A stretch of DNA of 64,000 nucleotides from Pseudomonas sp. LD120 (GTDB taxonomy: Bacteria; Pseudomonadota; Gammaproteobacteria; Pseudomonadales; Pseudomonadaceae). The notes beneath the pieces are model-generated. The model searched no databases, was not told the origin of the DNA, and saw nothing but the letters and a program-made list of their open reading frames with translations. A program made the translations under genes and the position numbers. Positions 55,213 through 63,268 of this stretch are shown here, in pieces. The stretch lies in contig NZ_WVHL01000005.1 in NCBI RefSeq assembly GCF_009861525.1, forward strand, positions 1,116,001 through 1,180,000. The letters are read 5' to 3'. Every line of letters starts with the position of its first letter. Positions within the stretch are counted from its first letter, which is position 1.

Positions 55213-57468
55213 TCAGAAGTGGAAGTTGGCGCTCATCAGGGCGGTACGGCCGGCGGCGACGTGGGCGTAGTGGGTCTGGAACACCTGGTCGAAGTAACGC
55301 TTGTCGGTCAGGTTCTGCACGTTGAGCTGCAGGTCGACGTTCTTGGTCAGCTTGTAGCTGGCCATGGCGTCGTAGCGCCAGTAGGACGGGATCTCCACCG
55401 AGTTGGCGATGTTGCCGAACTGCGAATCGACGAAGGTGGCGCCGGCGCCGACAGTGAGGCGTTCCGGGATCAGGTCATAGGTCGACCACAGGGTGAAGTT
55501 GTTCCGTGGTGTGCTCGGGGTGTGGTTGCCCTCGTCCACCGCCAGGGTGGTTTTCACCACTTCGCTTTCCATGTAGGTGTAGCCGCCGTAGACCTTCCAG
55601 TTGCGAGTCAGCTTGCCGCTGTAGGTCAGTTCCAGGCCGTTGACCCGTTGTTCACCGTCCAGCACCTGGGTGGCGCCGCCATCCGGGTCGTTGATCCGCG
55701 CGTTGGTCTTCTCGGTGCGGAACAGGGCCGCGGTCAACGACAGATCGTCATCGAAGAAGTCCCACTTGGTGCCCACTTCGTAGTTGCGGTTCTTTTCCGG
55801 GTCCAGGCTGCTGTTGTTCGCGGCCAAGTCCAGGCCGCCGTTGCCGCTGGTCTCGCCCGCTGGGTTGCTGGAGGTGGAGTAGGCGGCGTAGACGCTGCCG
55901 TTGGGCAGTGGTTTGTAGACCACGCCAACCTGGTAGTTCCACAGCTGCGAGTTGTTCTCGCGGGCAAATTCACCCGCCGGGGCCCGAGTGGCGAAGCCGC
56001 TGGAACGAGTCTGGTAGTCGTCGAAACGCAGGCCCAGGTTCAGCGACCATTGTTCGTTGAACTTCAGGGTGTCGAACACGTAGGCCGCAGCGGTCTTGGT
56101 GTCGGTGTCGGTGTAGGCCGCGCTGTCCTTGATGGTGCCGTTCCAGCCGGCGCCCGGCGTCGGGTTGTTGAGGCTGGTGCAGTCGCCGTTGGCGATCAGG
56201 GCCGCGTTACAGGTGCTGCCGTTGACCGCCGAGGTCACGTCGTAGGCACGGTTGTGGGTATCCACGTAGGAGAACTCGATACCGGTCACCAGGCTGTGCT
56301 CGATGAAACCGGTGTCGAACTTGGCGCTCAGGTCGGTCTGGTTGGTCCAGCCCTTGGAGGTCGAGTTGCGGCTTTTCGGGCTGCGGTAGACGGTGCCATT
56401 GGCCACGTTGCCACGGCTGTCATCCGGGTTGGTGACGATGTAGTCCAGGGTCGAGCGCGACAGGCGGAAGCTGTTGGACAGGGTCAGGTTGTCGTTCAGA
56501 TCGTGTTCGATCTTGATCGTGCCGCTGTCTTCGCTGGTCTTGCGGTAGTCGCGGCCGGTGAGGCCGTAGAAGTTGTCACGATTGACGCTGACCGGTTTGT
56601 CGACGTTGTACTTGCTGCGGCGAGTGCCGCTGTTGGTCAACGGGATGCCGTAGTCCGGGATGTCGTCGGTGTTGAGGTGGTAGTAGCCCACGGTGACCCG
56701 AGTGTCAGTACCCAGGCCGAACGCGAAGGAGGGCGCCACGCCCCAGCGGCTGACTTCCACGGCATCGCGACCGGCCACGTTGGCCTCGTGCTTCATCAGG
56801 TTCAGGCGAAAGGCCGAACTGTCGGTCATCTGCTGGTTGAGGTCCAGGGTGGTGCGTTTGGTCTGGTCCGAGCCCCAGGTGAACCCACCGTTGTAGGAGT
56901 TGCCCAGCTTGGCGGTCTTGGAGATCAGGTTCAGGCTGCCGCCGGTGGAACCGGCACCGGTAAAGGCCGAGCCAGGGCCCTTGCTGACTTCGATGGATTC
57001 GACGTTGAAGATCTCCCGGCTTTGCGAAGCGGGGTCGCGCATGCCGTCGATGAACACGTCGCTTTCGGCGTTGAAGCCGCGAATGATCGGGCGGTCACCG
57101 GCCGGGTTGCCGCCTTCGCCGGCACCAAAGGTAATCCCGGGTGTGGTGCGCAGGGCATCCACCAGGCTGGTGGCTGCCGTGTCGCGCATCACTTGCTGGG
57201 GAATCACCGTCACGCTTTTCGGCGTTTCCCGTAGTGGCGCTGTGTATTTTTTCGAGGAGGAGGTGTCGACCTTGTAAGACGTCTGCTCCTGAGCCTCACC
57301 GGTAATGCGGGTGGCATCCAGGGCAATGGCTTTGCCTGCGGTCTTTTGCTGGGTGTCTTCGGCGGCTTGGGCCATGTGAGCGGCGGAGCCTGCGCTGATT
57401 GCCACACCGATGGCAGAGGCCAGCAAGCGTGGTGAACTGGCAGTGGATGGTGGTTGTTGGCGTGACAT
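55213..57468 (-). CDS. piuA: TonB-dependent siderophore receptor PiuA
   Basis: This encodes 751 residues. A long signal peptide (to about AQAAEDTQ) is followed by the plug with LRETPKSVTVIPQQVMRDTAATSLVDALRTTPGITFGAGEGGNPAGDRPIIRGFNAESDVFIDGMRDPASQSREIFNVESIEVSKGPGSAFTG, and a barrel ending SANFHF. In P. aeruginosa PiuA takes up catechol-type iron complexes and siderophore-drug conjugates. The ATG at 57468 has GGAGGGG upstream; an in-frame ATG at 57486 lies inside that site. It is divergent from piuC with candidate Fur boxes between, and next to piuB. Confidence 0.9.
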   Translation of the reverse strand: MSRQQPPSTASSPRLLASAIGVAISAGSAAHMAQAAEDTQQKTAGKAIALDATRITGEAQEQTSYKVDTSSSKKYTAPLRETPKSVTVIPQQVMRDTAATSLVDALRTTPGITFGAGEGGNPAGDRPIIRGFNAESDVFIDGMRDPASQSREIFNVESIEVSKGPGSAFTGAGSTGGSLNLISKTAKLGNSYNGGFTWGSDQTKRTTLDLNQQMTDSSAFRLNLMKHEANVAGRDAVEVSRWGVAPSFAFGLGTDTRVTVGYYHLNTDDIPDYGIPLTNSGTRRSKYNVDKPVSVNRDNFYGLTGRDYRKTSEDSGTIKIEHDLNDNLTLSNSFRLSRSTLDYIVTNPDDSRGNVANGTVYRSPKSRNSTSKGWTNQTDLSAKFDTGFIEHSLVTGIEFSYVDTHNRAYDVTSAVNGSTCNAALIANGDCTSLNNPTPGAGWNGTIKDSAAYTDTDTKTAAAYVFDTLKFNEQWSLNLGLRFDDYQTRSSGFATRAPAGEFARENNSQLWNYQVGVVYKPLPNGSVYAAYSTSSNPAGETSGNGGLDLAANNSSLDPEKNRNYEVGTKWDFFDDDLSLTAALFRTEKTNARINDPDGGATQVLDGEQRVNGLELTYSGKLTRNWKVYGGYTYMESEVVKTTLAVDEGNHTPSTPRNNFTLWSTYDLIPERLTVGAGATFVDSQFGNIANSVEIPSYWRYDAMASYKLTKNVDLQLNVQNLTDKRYFDQVFQTHYAHVAAGRTALMSANFHF

Positions 57469-57517
57469 GGTGGTTCCCCTCCCCAAGGATTTGAGGCGGC
57501 GGAATATAGGCGGTAGC

Positions 57518-57536
57518 GGTATTTGTTATCAATTGC
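57518..57536 (-). promoter_or_regulatory. Candidate Fur box upstream of piuA
   Basis: Read on the minus strand, this is GCAATTGATAACAAATACC, matching the 19-bp Fur consensus at 12 of 19 positions by eye. It lies 50 bp upstream of the piuA start in an AT-rich segment that should contain the promoter. Confidence 0.5.
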
Positions 57537-57626
57537 GAAACATTGCTATTCGTACTTAATTTACATTCTTTACAATTTATCCTTACGGTTTTTACGTGCT
57601 CATTCGTCGGTGGGTTTTACATCGTC

Positions 57627-57645
57627 AATAAGAATCAATACCATT
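57627..57645 (+). promoter_or_regulatory. Candidate Fur box upstream of piuC
   Basis: AATAAGAATCAATACCATT matches the palindromic Fur box AATGATAATAATTATCATT at 14 of 19 positions by eye and ends 29 bp before the piuC ATG. This is the usual position for iron repression. Confidence 0.6.
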
Positions 57646-57674
57646 AGCGATCTTCGATCTTCAGGTACCTCGCC

Positions 57675-58355
57675 ATGCTGCTGCACATACCCGGTGTCTT
57701 CACTCGCGACGAAGTGCAGCGCATTCGTCAGGCCCTGGAGCAGGCGGATTGGGCAGACGGCAAGATCACCGCCGGGTATCAGTCGGCCAAGGCCAAGCAC
57801 AACCTGCAACTGCCCGAAGGGCATCCGCTGGCCCAGGAGATCGGTGCGGCGATGCTCGATCGCCTGTGGCAGCACCCGCTGTTCATGTCCGCCGCCTTGC
57901 CGCACAAGGTGTTCCCGCCCTTGATCAATTGCTACACCGCCGGCGGCAGTTTCGATTACCACATCGATAACGCCGTGCGTCAGCCCAAGGGCAGCCCGGA
58001 GCGGGTGCGCACCGACCTGTCGTCGACCCTGTTCTTCAGCGACCCCGATGATTACGACGGCGGCGAGTTGGAGATCCAGGACACCTTCGGCCTGCAGCGG
58101 GTCAAGCTGCCGGCGGGCGACATGGTGCTGTACCCCGGCACCAGCCTGCACAAGGTTAACCCGGTGACTCGTGGCGCCCGCTACGCCTCATTCTTCTGGA
58201 CCCAGAGCCTGGTGCGCGAAGACAGCCAGCGCGCCTTGCTGTTCGAGATGGACGGCGCGATCCAGGAACTGACCCGGGATGTGCCCGAGCATCCTTCGTT
58301 GATCCGCCTGACCGGCACCTATCACAATCTGCTGCGCCGCTGGGTCGAGGTGTAA
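57675..58355 (+). CDS. piuC: PKHD-type 2-oxoglutarate/Fe(II) hydroxylase PiuC
   Basis: This encodes 226 residues. Fe(II) ligands are H96 and D98 (FDYHIDNA) and H159 (GTSLHKVNPVT), and the 2-oxoglutarate-binding Arg is R169 (GARYASFFW). The family (YbiX/PiuC) accompanies siderophore receptors and is iron regulated, but its substrate is not established. The ATG at 57675 lies behind the Fur-box region. A Sel1-repeat gene follows after 3 bp. Confidence 0.95.
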   Translation: MLLHIPGVFTRDEVQRIRQALEQADWADGKITAGYQSAKAKHNLQLPEGHPLAQEIGAAMLDRLWQHPLFMSAALPHKVFPPLINCYTAGGSFDYHIDNAVRQPKGSPERVRTDLSSTLFFSDPDDYDGGELEIQDTFGLQRVKLPAGDMVLYPGTSLHKVNPVTRGARYASFFWTQSLVREDSQRALLFEMDGAIQELTRDVPEHPSLIRLTGTYHNLLRRWVEV

Positions 58356-58358
58356 CCC

Positions 58359-59189
58359 GTGACTGTTCAACTTCGCCGCGAGGAAGTCCTCGACGGTGCG
58401 CAACTGAGCGCCATGCTTCAACAGAGCCCGGCCCGTGCGGCCCAGGCGATCCTGCTAGCGGCGCGCGAGGGTGTGGTGGAGGCCCAAGCGCTGCTGGGGC
58501 AGATCCTCCTCGACGGCCACGGCATCCAGCAGGATCGAGCCCTGGCTTTGCGTTGGTTCGACATCGCCGCGCAACGCGGACACCTGATGGCCCGCAACAT
58601 GCTCGGACGCTGCCATGAACACGGCTGGGGGTGCCCGGCGGATGCCGCCCGCGCGGCCGGGCACTATCGATTGGCCGCCGAAGCGGGGCTGGATTGGGGC
58701 CTGTACAACTACGCCAACCTCTTGGCCACCGGCCGTGGCGTGGCGCAGAACCATGCCCTGGCCCTGGCCTGCTACCGCCGTGCGGCGGACCTTGGTCATG
58801 CTAAATCGATGAACCTGCTGGGGCGTTACCTGGAGGAAGGGCTGGTGTGTCCGGCCGATCCCGAGGCGGCCCGGGACTGGTACCGACGTTCGGCCGAGGG
58901 TGGGGATTTTCGCGGGCAGTTCAGCTACGCGGCGGTGCTGGCCGATGCAGGGCGGATCGACGAAGCCGTGGATTGGCTGCAACAGGCCCTAGCGGGCGGC
59001 AATCTGAATTTCCTGCGCGTGGCTTGCGCTGCGTTGCTCAATGCCACGCATCCAAAGATTCGCCAACTGGCCCAGGCCTATCATCAGCGCGCCGCGCAAT
59101 TGGGTGATGAACGGGATGTAGAACGGCTTACAGACTTGGCCTTAGTGGCGATGATTGAGCACCTGCCTACGCAAGGAAAAGCCTCATGA
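58359..59189 (+). CDS. Sel1-repeat protein of the piu locus
   Basis: This encodes 276 residues. It is composed of Sel1/TPR-like repeats of about 36 residues: AQALLGQILLDGHGIQQDRALALRWFDIAAQRGH, ARNMLGRCHEHGWGCPADAARAAGHYRLAAEAGL, GLYNYANLLATGRGVAQNHALALACYRRAADLGH, SMNLLGRYLEEGLVCPADPEAARDWYRRSAEGG and FSYAAVLADAGRIDEAVDWLQQAL. No signal peptide is seen, so it is probably a cytoplasmic scaffold. The equivalent of P. aeruginosa PA4516 beside piuC. GTG start with GAGGTG upstream. Confidence 0.9.
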   Translation: MTVQLRREEVLDGAQLSAMLQQSPARAAQAILLAAREGVVEAQALLGQILLDGHGIQQDRALALRWFDIAAQRGHLMARNMLGRCHEHGWGCPADAARAAGHYRLAAEAGLDWGLYNYANLLATGRGVAQNHALALACYRRAADLGHAKSMNLLGRYLEEGLVCPADPEAARDWYRRSAEGGDFRGQFSYAAVLADAGRIDEAVDWLQQALAGGNLNFLRVACAALLNATHPKIRQLAQAYHQRAAQLGDERDVERLTDLALVAMIEHLPTQGKAS

Positions 59190-59278
59190 GTGATTCTCTG
59201 GTCTCTTTTGGCCCGCCGTCTTTCAATGTCACCACTCGCAGGACACTGGAAGCAATGGCCGATGTCGATTGCGCATGA
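59186..59278 (+). CDS. Possible 30-residue coupled ORF after the Sel1 gene
   Basis: ATG at 59186 overlaps the Sel1 stop (ATGA). AAGGAAA lies 10 nt upstream. The frame reads MSDSLVSFGPPSFNVTTRRT and continues for ten more residues to TGA 59276-59278. The spacing and coupling argue for translation, but 30 residues with no recognised motif could equally be the truncated start of a longer ancestral gene. Confidence 0.4.
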   Translation: MSDSLVSFGPPSFNVTTRRTLEAMADVDCA

Positions 59279-59362
59279 GTGATCGACCATCAGTCAGTAG
59301 TGGTATGGGCTGCGCGCTTGAGTCAGCCTTGTCCTTTGCCAAAACCGCCTCCACAAAAAGCC

Positions 59363-59392
59363 AAAAGCCCATGACAGGTCATGGGCTTTTTC
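59363..59392. terminator. Bidirectional terminator before speC end
   Basis: The 12-bp stem AAAAGCCCATGA/TCATGGGCTTTT has loop CAGG and A/T tracts on both sides. It lies between the piuC operon (+) and speC (-), 34 bp from the speC stop. Confidence 0.92.
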
Positions 59393-59425
59393 TTGCCGCT
59401 GGTGGCTAGCAGCTAGCCACTGTCC

Positions 59426-60589
59426 TTACAGGTAAAACGCTTTCAGCGGCGGAAAGCCGTTGAATTCCACCGCGCTGTAGCTGGTGGTGTAGGCGCCGGT
59501 GGACAGCCAGTACAGGCGATCGCCGATGGCCAGGTTCAGCGGCAGGCCGTATTTGTAGTTCTCGTACATGATGTCGGCGCTGTCGCAGGTCGGGCCGGCG
59601 ATCACCACTTCTTCCATCTCGCCTTTCTTCTCGGTCCAAATCGGGAACTTGATGGCTTCGTCCATGGTTTCGATCAGGCCGGAGAATTTGCCCACGTCGG
59701 TGTAGACCCAGCGCTCGACGGCGGTGCGGGATTTACGCGCCACCAGCACCACTTCGCTGACCAGGATGCCGGCGTTGGCGATCAACGAACGGCCTGGCTC
59801 CAGAATGATTTCCGGCAGGTCGTCGCCGAAGTCTTCCTTGAGGAAGCGGATGATCTCCTCGGCGTAGGTCTCCAGGCTGTTGGTGCGGGTGATGTAGTTG
59901 GCGGGGAAGCCGCCGCCCATGTTGATCAGCTTCAGGTGAATGCCGTCTTCTTCTTTCAGGCGTTCGAAGATCACCTTGACCTTGGCGATCGCCGCGTCCC
60001 AGACGCTGATGTCACGCTGTTGCGAACCCACGTGGAAGGAGATGCCGTAAGGCACCAGGCCCAGGTCGCGAGCAAGGATCAGCAGGTCCATGGCCATGTC
60101 GGTCTGGCAGCCGAATTTACGCGACAGGGGCCAGTCGGCGGTGGTCGAGCCTTCGGTGAGGATGCGCACATAGATTTTCGAGCCCGGGGCGGCCTTGGCG
60201 ATGTTGCGCAGGTCGGCTTCGGAGTCGGTGGAGAACAGGCGCACGCCCTTCTCGTAGAAGTAACGAATGTCCTTGGATTTCTTGATGGTGTTGCCGTAGC
60301 TGATGCGGTCGGCGCTGACGCCGCGGTCCAGGACCTTGTCCAGTTCGTAGATCGAGGCGATATCGAAGCTCGAACCCTTGTCCTTGAGCAGGTCGATAAT
60401 CTCGACGGCCGGATTGGCCTTGACCGCGTAGTAGACCTTGGCGAACTCGAAACCGGCGCGCAGGTCGTCGTAGGCCTGGGCGATCATCTGGGTGTCGATG
60501 ACCACGAATGGGGTTTCTTGCTTGTCGGCGAACGCCTTCATTTTTTGAAAGGTTTCGCGCGCAAAATAGTCTTCGACGTTAATCGACAT
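59426..60589 (-). CDS. speC: Biosynthetic ornithine decarboxylase (alanine racemase fold)
   Basis: This encodes 387 residues. PLP Lys is K57 (YYAVKANP), the Gly-rich phosphate loop is INMGGGFPANY, the EPGRSLIANAG motif is present, and the catalytic Cys is C335 in GPTCDSAD. It is a short eukaryote-like fold III enzyme, not the large E. coli SpeC. It makes putrescine from ornithine. GGGAGC precedes the start. Transcription must cross a long leader (60590 to about 61000) with an elaborate hairpin, suggesting polyamine or ornithine control. Its neighbour position to piuC/Sel1 matches P. aeruginosa. Confidence 0.95.
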   Translation of the reverse strand: MSINVEDYFARETFQKMKAFADKQETPFVVIDTQMIAQAYDDLRAGFEFAKVYYAVKANPAVEIIDLLKDKGSSFDIASIYELDKVLDRGVSADRISYGNTIKKSKDIRYFYEKGVRLFSTDSEADLRNIAKAAPGSKIYVRILTEGSTTADWPLSRKFGCQTDMAMDLLILARDLGLVPYGISFHVGSQQRDISVWDAAIAKVKVIFERLKEEDGIHLKLINMGGGFPANYITRTNSLETYAEEIIRFLKEDFGDDLPEIILEPGRSLIANAGILVSEVVLVARKSRTAVERWVYTDVGKFSGLIETMDEAIKFPIWTEKKGEMEEVVIAGPTCDSADIMYENYKYGLPLNLAIGDRLYWLSTGAYTTSYSAVEFNGFPPLKAFYL

Positions 60590-60769
60590 GCGTTGGGAGC
60601 TCCTACTGGCAAACGTTGGTAATCAATGGGTTTAAGGACAGGTCATTGATGACACCGCCTTGTGAACGTCCTCCGTATCCCCACTTTGGTTCGCCTACTT
60701 CCCAAGGCATTGGCGCCGAAAGCAAAAAGGCCACGCAGATTGCTTGAGAGCTACTGCGCGCTGGGCGCC

Positions 60770-60820
60770 TTAGGCGTTACGCAGGCAATACTGCGTTGGT
60801 AAGAGGCTCGGAATGCTCAT
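60770..60820 (-). CDS. Possible 16-residue upstream ORF in the speC leader
   Basis: On the minus strand ATG 60820-60818 opens MSIPSLLPTQYCLRNA and stops at TAA (60772-60770), 180 nt before speC. The ATG starts at the edge of the 14-bp palindrome at 60820-60833. There is no Shine-Dalgarno sequence. Peptide-based ornithine sensing before an ornithine decarboxylase is known for speF in enterobacteria, which makes this worth noting, but there is no direct support. Confidence 0.25.
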   Translation of the reverse strand: MSIPSLLPTQYCLRNA

Positions 60821-60872
60821 TTACAGCTGTAAACTCTGCTTCTTCGCCTCTTCCCGCCTGCTATTGCCTGCG
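60780..60872 (-). ncRNA. Long nested hairpin in the speC leader
   Basis: Three perfect nested arms are seen: CGCAGGCAATA/TATTGCCTGCG (60780-60790/60862-60872), AAGAGGC/GCCTCTT (60801-60807/60846-60852) and the palindrome TTTACAGCTGTAAA (60820-60833). The internal loops between them are nearly symmetric (10/9 and 12/12 nt). ACGCAG/CTGCGT (60779-60784/60791-60796) competes with the outer stem. It is placed about 190-285 nt upstream of speC in its sense orientation. A structured regulatory leader is inferred; a mobile palindromic element is the alternative. Confidence 0.45.
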
Positions 60873-61303
60873 CTCGCTACGCTCTCAAGCGATCTGGGAA
60901 TATTGCCCTTGGCCTTGCTGTCTCGTCGTCAGTACTTGAGCCGGATGGATCGTTTCCAGCATGGACGTTCGGCGCGAACTTTAGGCGGTGAGGGGCCTGA
61001 GATCAACAAAAAATGTCGCGTTTTTGCACGTGTCTGACGTGCGATATCGACACCTCTCGTTGTAGCCGACACAGATGACGGAAAGAGGTTCCCGAAAATT
61101 TTCCAAGTGTTAAAAATACCTGCACGTTCGGCGCTTTTGCGCGCCAAGTGACTGGAAAGTGTGAAAGCGTCAACATCGGCGACGTTGGCGACGAGAGACT
61201 GATCAGAGGGGGATCTTGGCTGTTTCGAAAGGTGTCGCCGGACGCTGTTTGCGGGGGCGGCTGTTGATATTTTTTTCCGCCATGTAAGTGGGCCGAAAAA
61301 CCA

Positions 61304-61405
61304 GTGGCGAGGGCGCTTGCTCCCGGTGGACTGCGCAGCAGTTCCACTCTTTTTGGCAAAGAGGGGCCGCTTCATGGTCCAGGGGGGAGCAAGCGCCCTC
61401 GCCAC
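61304..61405. repeat. REPIN with perfect 21-bp inverted REP arms
   Basis: The left arm 61304-61324 (GTGGCGAGGGCGCTTGCTCC plus C) and right arm 61385-61405 are exact inverted copies. They are separated by 60 bp with little symmetry apart from a central CTGCGCAG palindrome. This is the layout of a REPIN, a REP doublet mobilised by a RAYT transposase; no rayt gene is in the window. It lies just past the OpuC operon end. Confidence 0.88.
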
Positions 61406-61430
61406 AGGTTCGTTATTGGCTATTTATTGA

Positions 61431-62588
61431 TCAGGCGACCAGTGCCTCCGCCGGCGAGACGATGTTGGTTTTCATCCCCCGCGAACGCCCGGAGCTCAGG
61501 TAGGCCGCAATGGATTCCTGGGTCACCTCACCGAGAAATACACGCTCGGCATCCAGCACCGGCAGCCACGAACGGTTGAACTCGTACATGCGCGACAGAA
61601 GAATCCGCAGGTGTTCGTCGTAGGCGGCGGTGGCGTTGAATTCGCGCAGGAACTGGGCGCAGGTGCCAGTCTGACGGTGCAGGTCGCGACGACGCACATA
61701 ACCCAGAGCCTTGTTCTCGGCGCAGGTCACCACCACGTAACGCCGATCGTGTTCGTCCATCAGGTCCAGGGCCTCGGCCACCGGGGTTTGCGGGCTCACC
61801 GACGGTGCGTTGTCCGCCGCGTCTTCGGCTTTCACCAGCAACAGGCGCTTGAGGGTGCTGTCCTGGCCGACGAAGTGGCTGACGAAATCATCCGCCGGGT
61901 GGGCGAGCAAGGTGTCCGGGTGATCGATCTGCAGCAGCTTGCCGGCGCGGAAGATGGCGATCTTGTCCCCCAGCTTGATGGCTTCATCGATGTCGTGGCT
62001 GACCATGATCACGGTCTTGTTCAGCGCGCGCTGCATCTCGAAGAACTCGTTCTGGATCATCTCGCGGTTGATCGGGTCCACCGCGCCGAAGGGCTCGTCC
62101 ATCAGCAGCAGCGGCGCATCCGCCGCCAGGGCGCGGATTACCCCGATGCGTTGCTGCTGGCCGCCGGACAGCTCCCGCGGATAGCGGTGCAGGTACTGCT
62201 TGGGTTCGAGCTTGATCATGCTCATCAGCTCGCGGGCGCGGTCGTGGCATTTCTGTTTGTCCCAGCCCAGTAGCTTGGGCACCACCACGATGTTTTCCTC
62301 GATGGTCATGTTGGGGAACAGGCCGATCTGCTGGATCACGTAGCCGATGTTGCGGCGCAGGGTCACTTCATCCAGGCCGGTGGTGTCCTCGCCGTTGATC
62401 AGCACCTTGCCCGAGCTGGGCATGATCAGGCGGTTGATCATTTTCAGCGTGGTGCTTTTGCCGCAGCCGGACGGCCCGAGGAACACGCAAATTTCGCCTT
62501 CATTGACGGTCAGGCTTACCGAGTCGACGGCGGTGATGATCTTGCCGTTGCTGTGAAAGGTCTTGGTCAGGTTTTGCAGTTCGATCAT
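61431..62588 (-). CDS. OpuC-type osmoprotectant ABC transporter ATP-binding protein
   Basis: This encodes 385 residues. Walker A is GPSGCGKSTTLKM (about 37-49), the signature ELSGGQQQRIGVIRALA, Walker B LLLMDEPFGAVDP, and the H-loop SHDIDEA. C-terminal CBS domains (about 265-370) have VAEALDLMDEHDRRYVVVT and EFNRSWLPVLDAE, typical of ProV/OpuCA ATPases that sense ionic strength. The ATG at 62588 overlaps the permease stop (ATGA); the larger upstream frame is spurious. It probably energises choline or glycine betaine uptake. Confidence 0.92.
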   Translation of the reverse strand: MIELQNLTKTFHSNGKIITAVDSVSLTVNEGEICVFLGPSGCGKSTTLKMINRLIMPSSGKVLINGEDTTGLDEVTLRRNIGYVIQQIGLFPNMTIEENIVVVPKLLGWDKQKCHDRARELMSMIKLEPKQYLHRYPRELSGGQQQRIGVIRALAADAPLLLMDEPFGAVDPINREMIQNEFFEMQRALNKTVIMVSHDIDEAIKLGDKIAIFRAGKLLQIDHPDTLLAHPADDFVSHFVGQDSTLKRLLLVKAEDAADNAPSVSPQTPVAEALDLMDEHDRRYVVVTCAENKALGYVRRRDLHRQTGTCAQFLREFNATAAYDEHLRILLSRMYEFNRSWLPVLDAERVFLGEVTQESIAAYLSSGRSRGMKTNIVSPAEALVA

Positions 62589-63253
62589 TTCAGGAGTCCT
62601 TTTGGAGTCAGGCCTTTTGGTGTCAGCGAGCGTTGCAGCCATTGCAGGAGCAGGTCGGCGAAGATGGCCAGGAGACTGACCAGCACCGCGCCGACGATCA
62701 GCATCGACATGTCGCTGCGGCTGATGGACGCCAGAATGAGTACGCCCAGGCCGCCGGCGCCAATGGTGGCGGCGATGGTCATGACACCGATGTTCATCAC
62801 TACCGCGGTACGCACCCCGGCGAGGATCACCGGCACCGCGATCGGCAACTCGACCATGCGCAGGCGCTGGCCGAAGGTCATGCCGATGCCGCGGGCGGCT
62901 TCGCGGATGCCCGGCTCGACGCCGGTCAGCGCCAGGTAGGTGTTGCGCATGATCGGCAGCAGCGAATAGAGGAACACCGCCGTGATGGCCGGCAGTGGGC
63001 CCAGGCCCTGGCCGAACTTGGAGTAGAACGGCAGCAGCAGGCCGAACAGGGCGATGGACGGGATGGTCAGCAACACCGTGGCGCTGGCCTGTAGCGGGCC
63101 GGCCAGGGTCGGAAAGCGGGTCATCAGAATGCCCAGGGGCACGCCGAAGACAATCGCGAGGGTCACGGCGATGCCCACCAGGGTGATGTGCTGCCAGGTC
63201 AGGTGCAGGACCTGGGCCCAATCGAGATGGGAAAAGGCGGTTAAAAATTCCAT
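62585..63253 (-). CDS. OpuC-type osmoprotectant ABC transporter permease
   Basis: This encodes 222 residues with about five to six helices. The permease EAA-like loop is EPGIREAARGIGMTFGQRLRMVELPIAVPVILAGVRTA (about 125-160). It resembles OpuCB/OpuCD and YehW/YehY-type permeases, which are short and work in pairs. A second permease is expected beyond the window. The C-terminus carries a tandem LTPKG-LTPKG repeat, a short direct duplication. The 4-bp overlap with the ATPase and 15-bp gap to the binding protein indicate one operon. Confidence 0.9.
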   Translation of the reverse strand: MEFLTAFSHLDWAQVLHLTWQHITLVGIAVTLAIVFGVPLGILMTRFPTLAGPLQASATVLLTIPSIALFGLLLPFYSKFGQGLGPLPAITAVFLYSLLPIMRNTYLALTGVEPGIREAARGIGMTFGQRLRMVELPIAVPVILAGVRTAVVMNIGVMTIAATIGAGGLGVLILASISRSDMSMLIVGAVLVSLLAIFADLLLQWLQRSLTPKGLTPKGLLK

Positions 63254-63268
63254 GACTTCTCCTCTTTA

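Larger units (their letters stand above)
60590..61430. other. speC upstream region up to the OpuC genes
   Basis: This 841-bp stretch has no supported protein gene. It holds the speC leader with its nested hairpin (60780-60872) and 16-codon frame, a transition to AT-rich promoter-like DNA at about 61000-61280, and a perfect REPIN (61304-61405). A 74-residue frame on the plus strand (60813-61037) crosses the hairpin and is not credible. Confidence 0.5.

Noticed and set aside
60813..61037. 74-codon plus-strand frame in the speC upstream region
   Set aside because: It runs through the nested hairpin, has no ribosome site and is probably chance.
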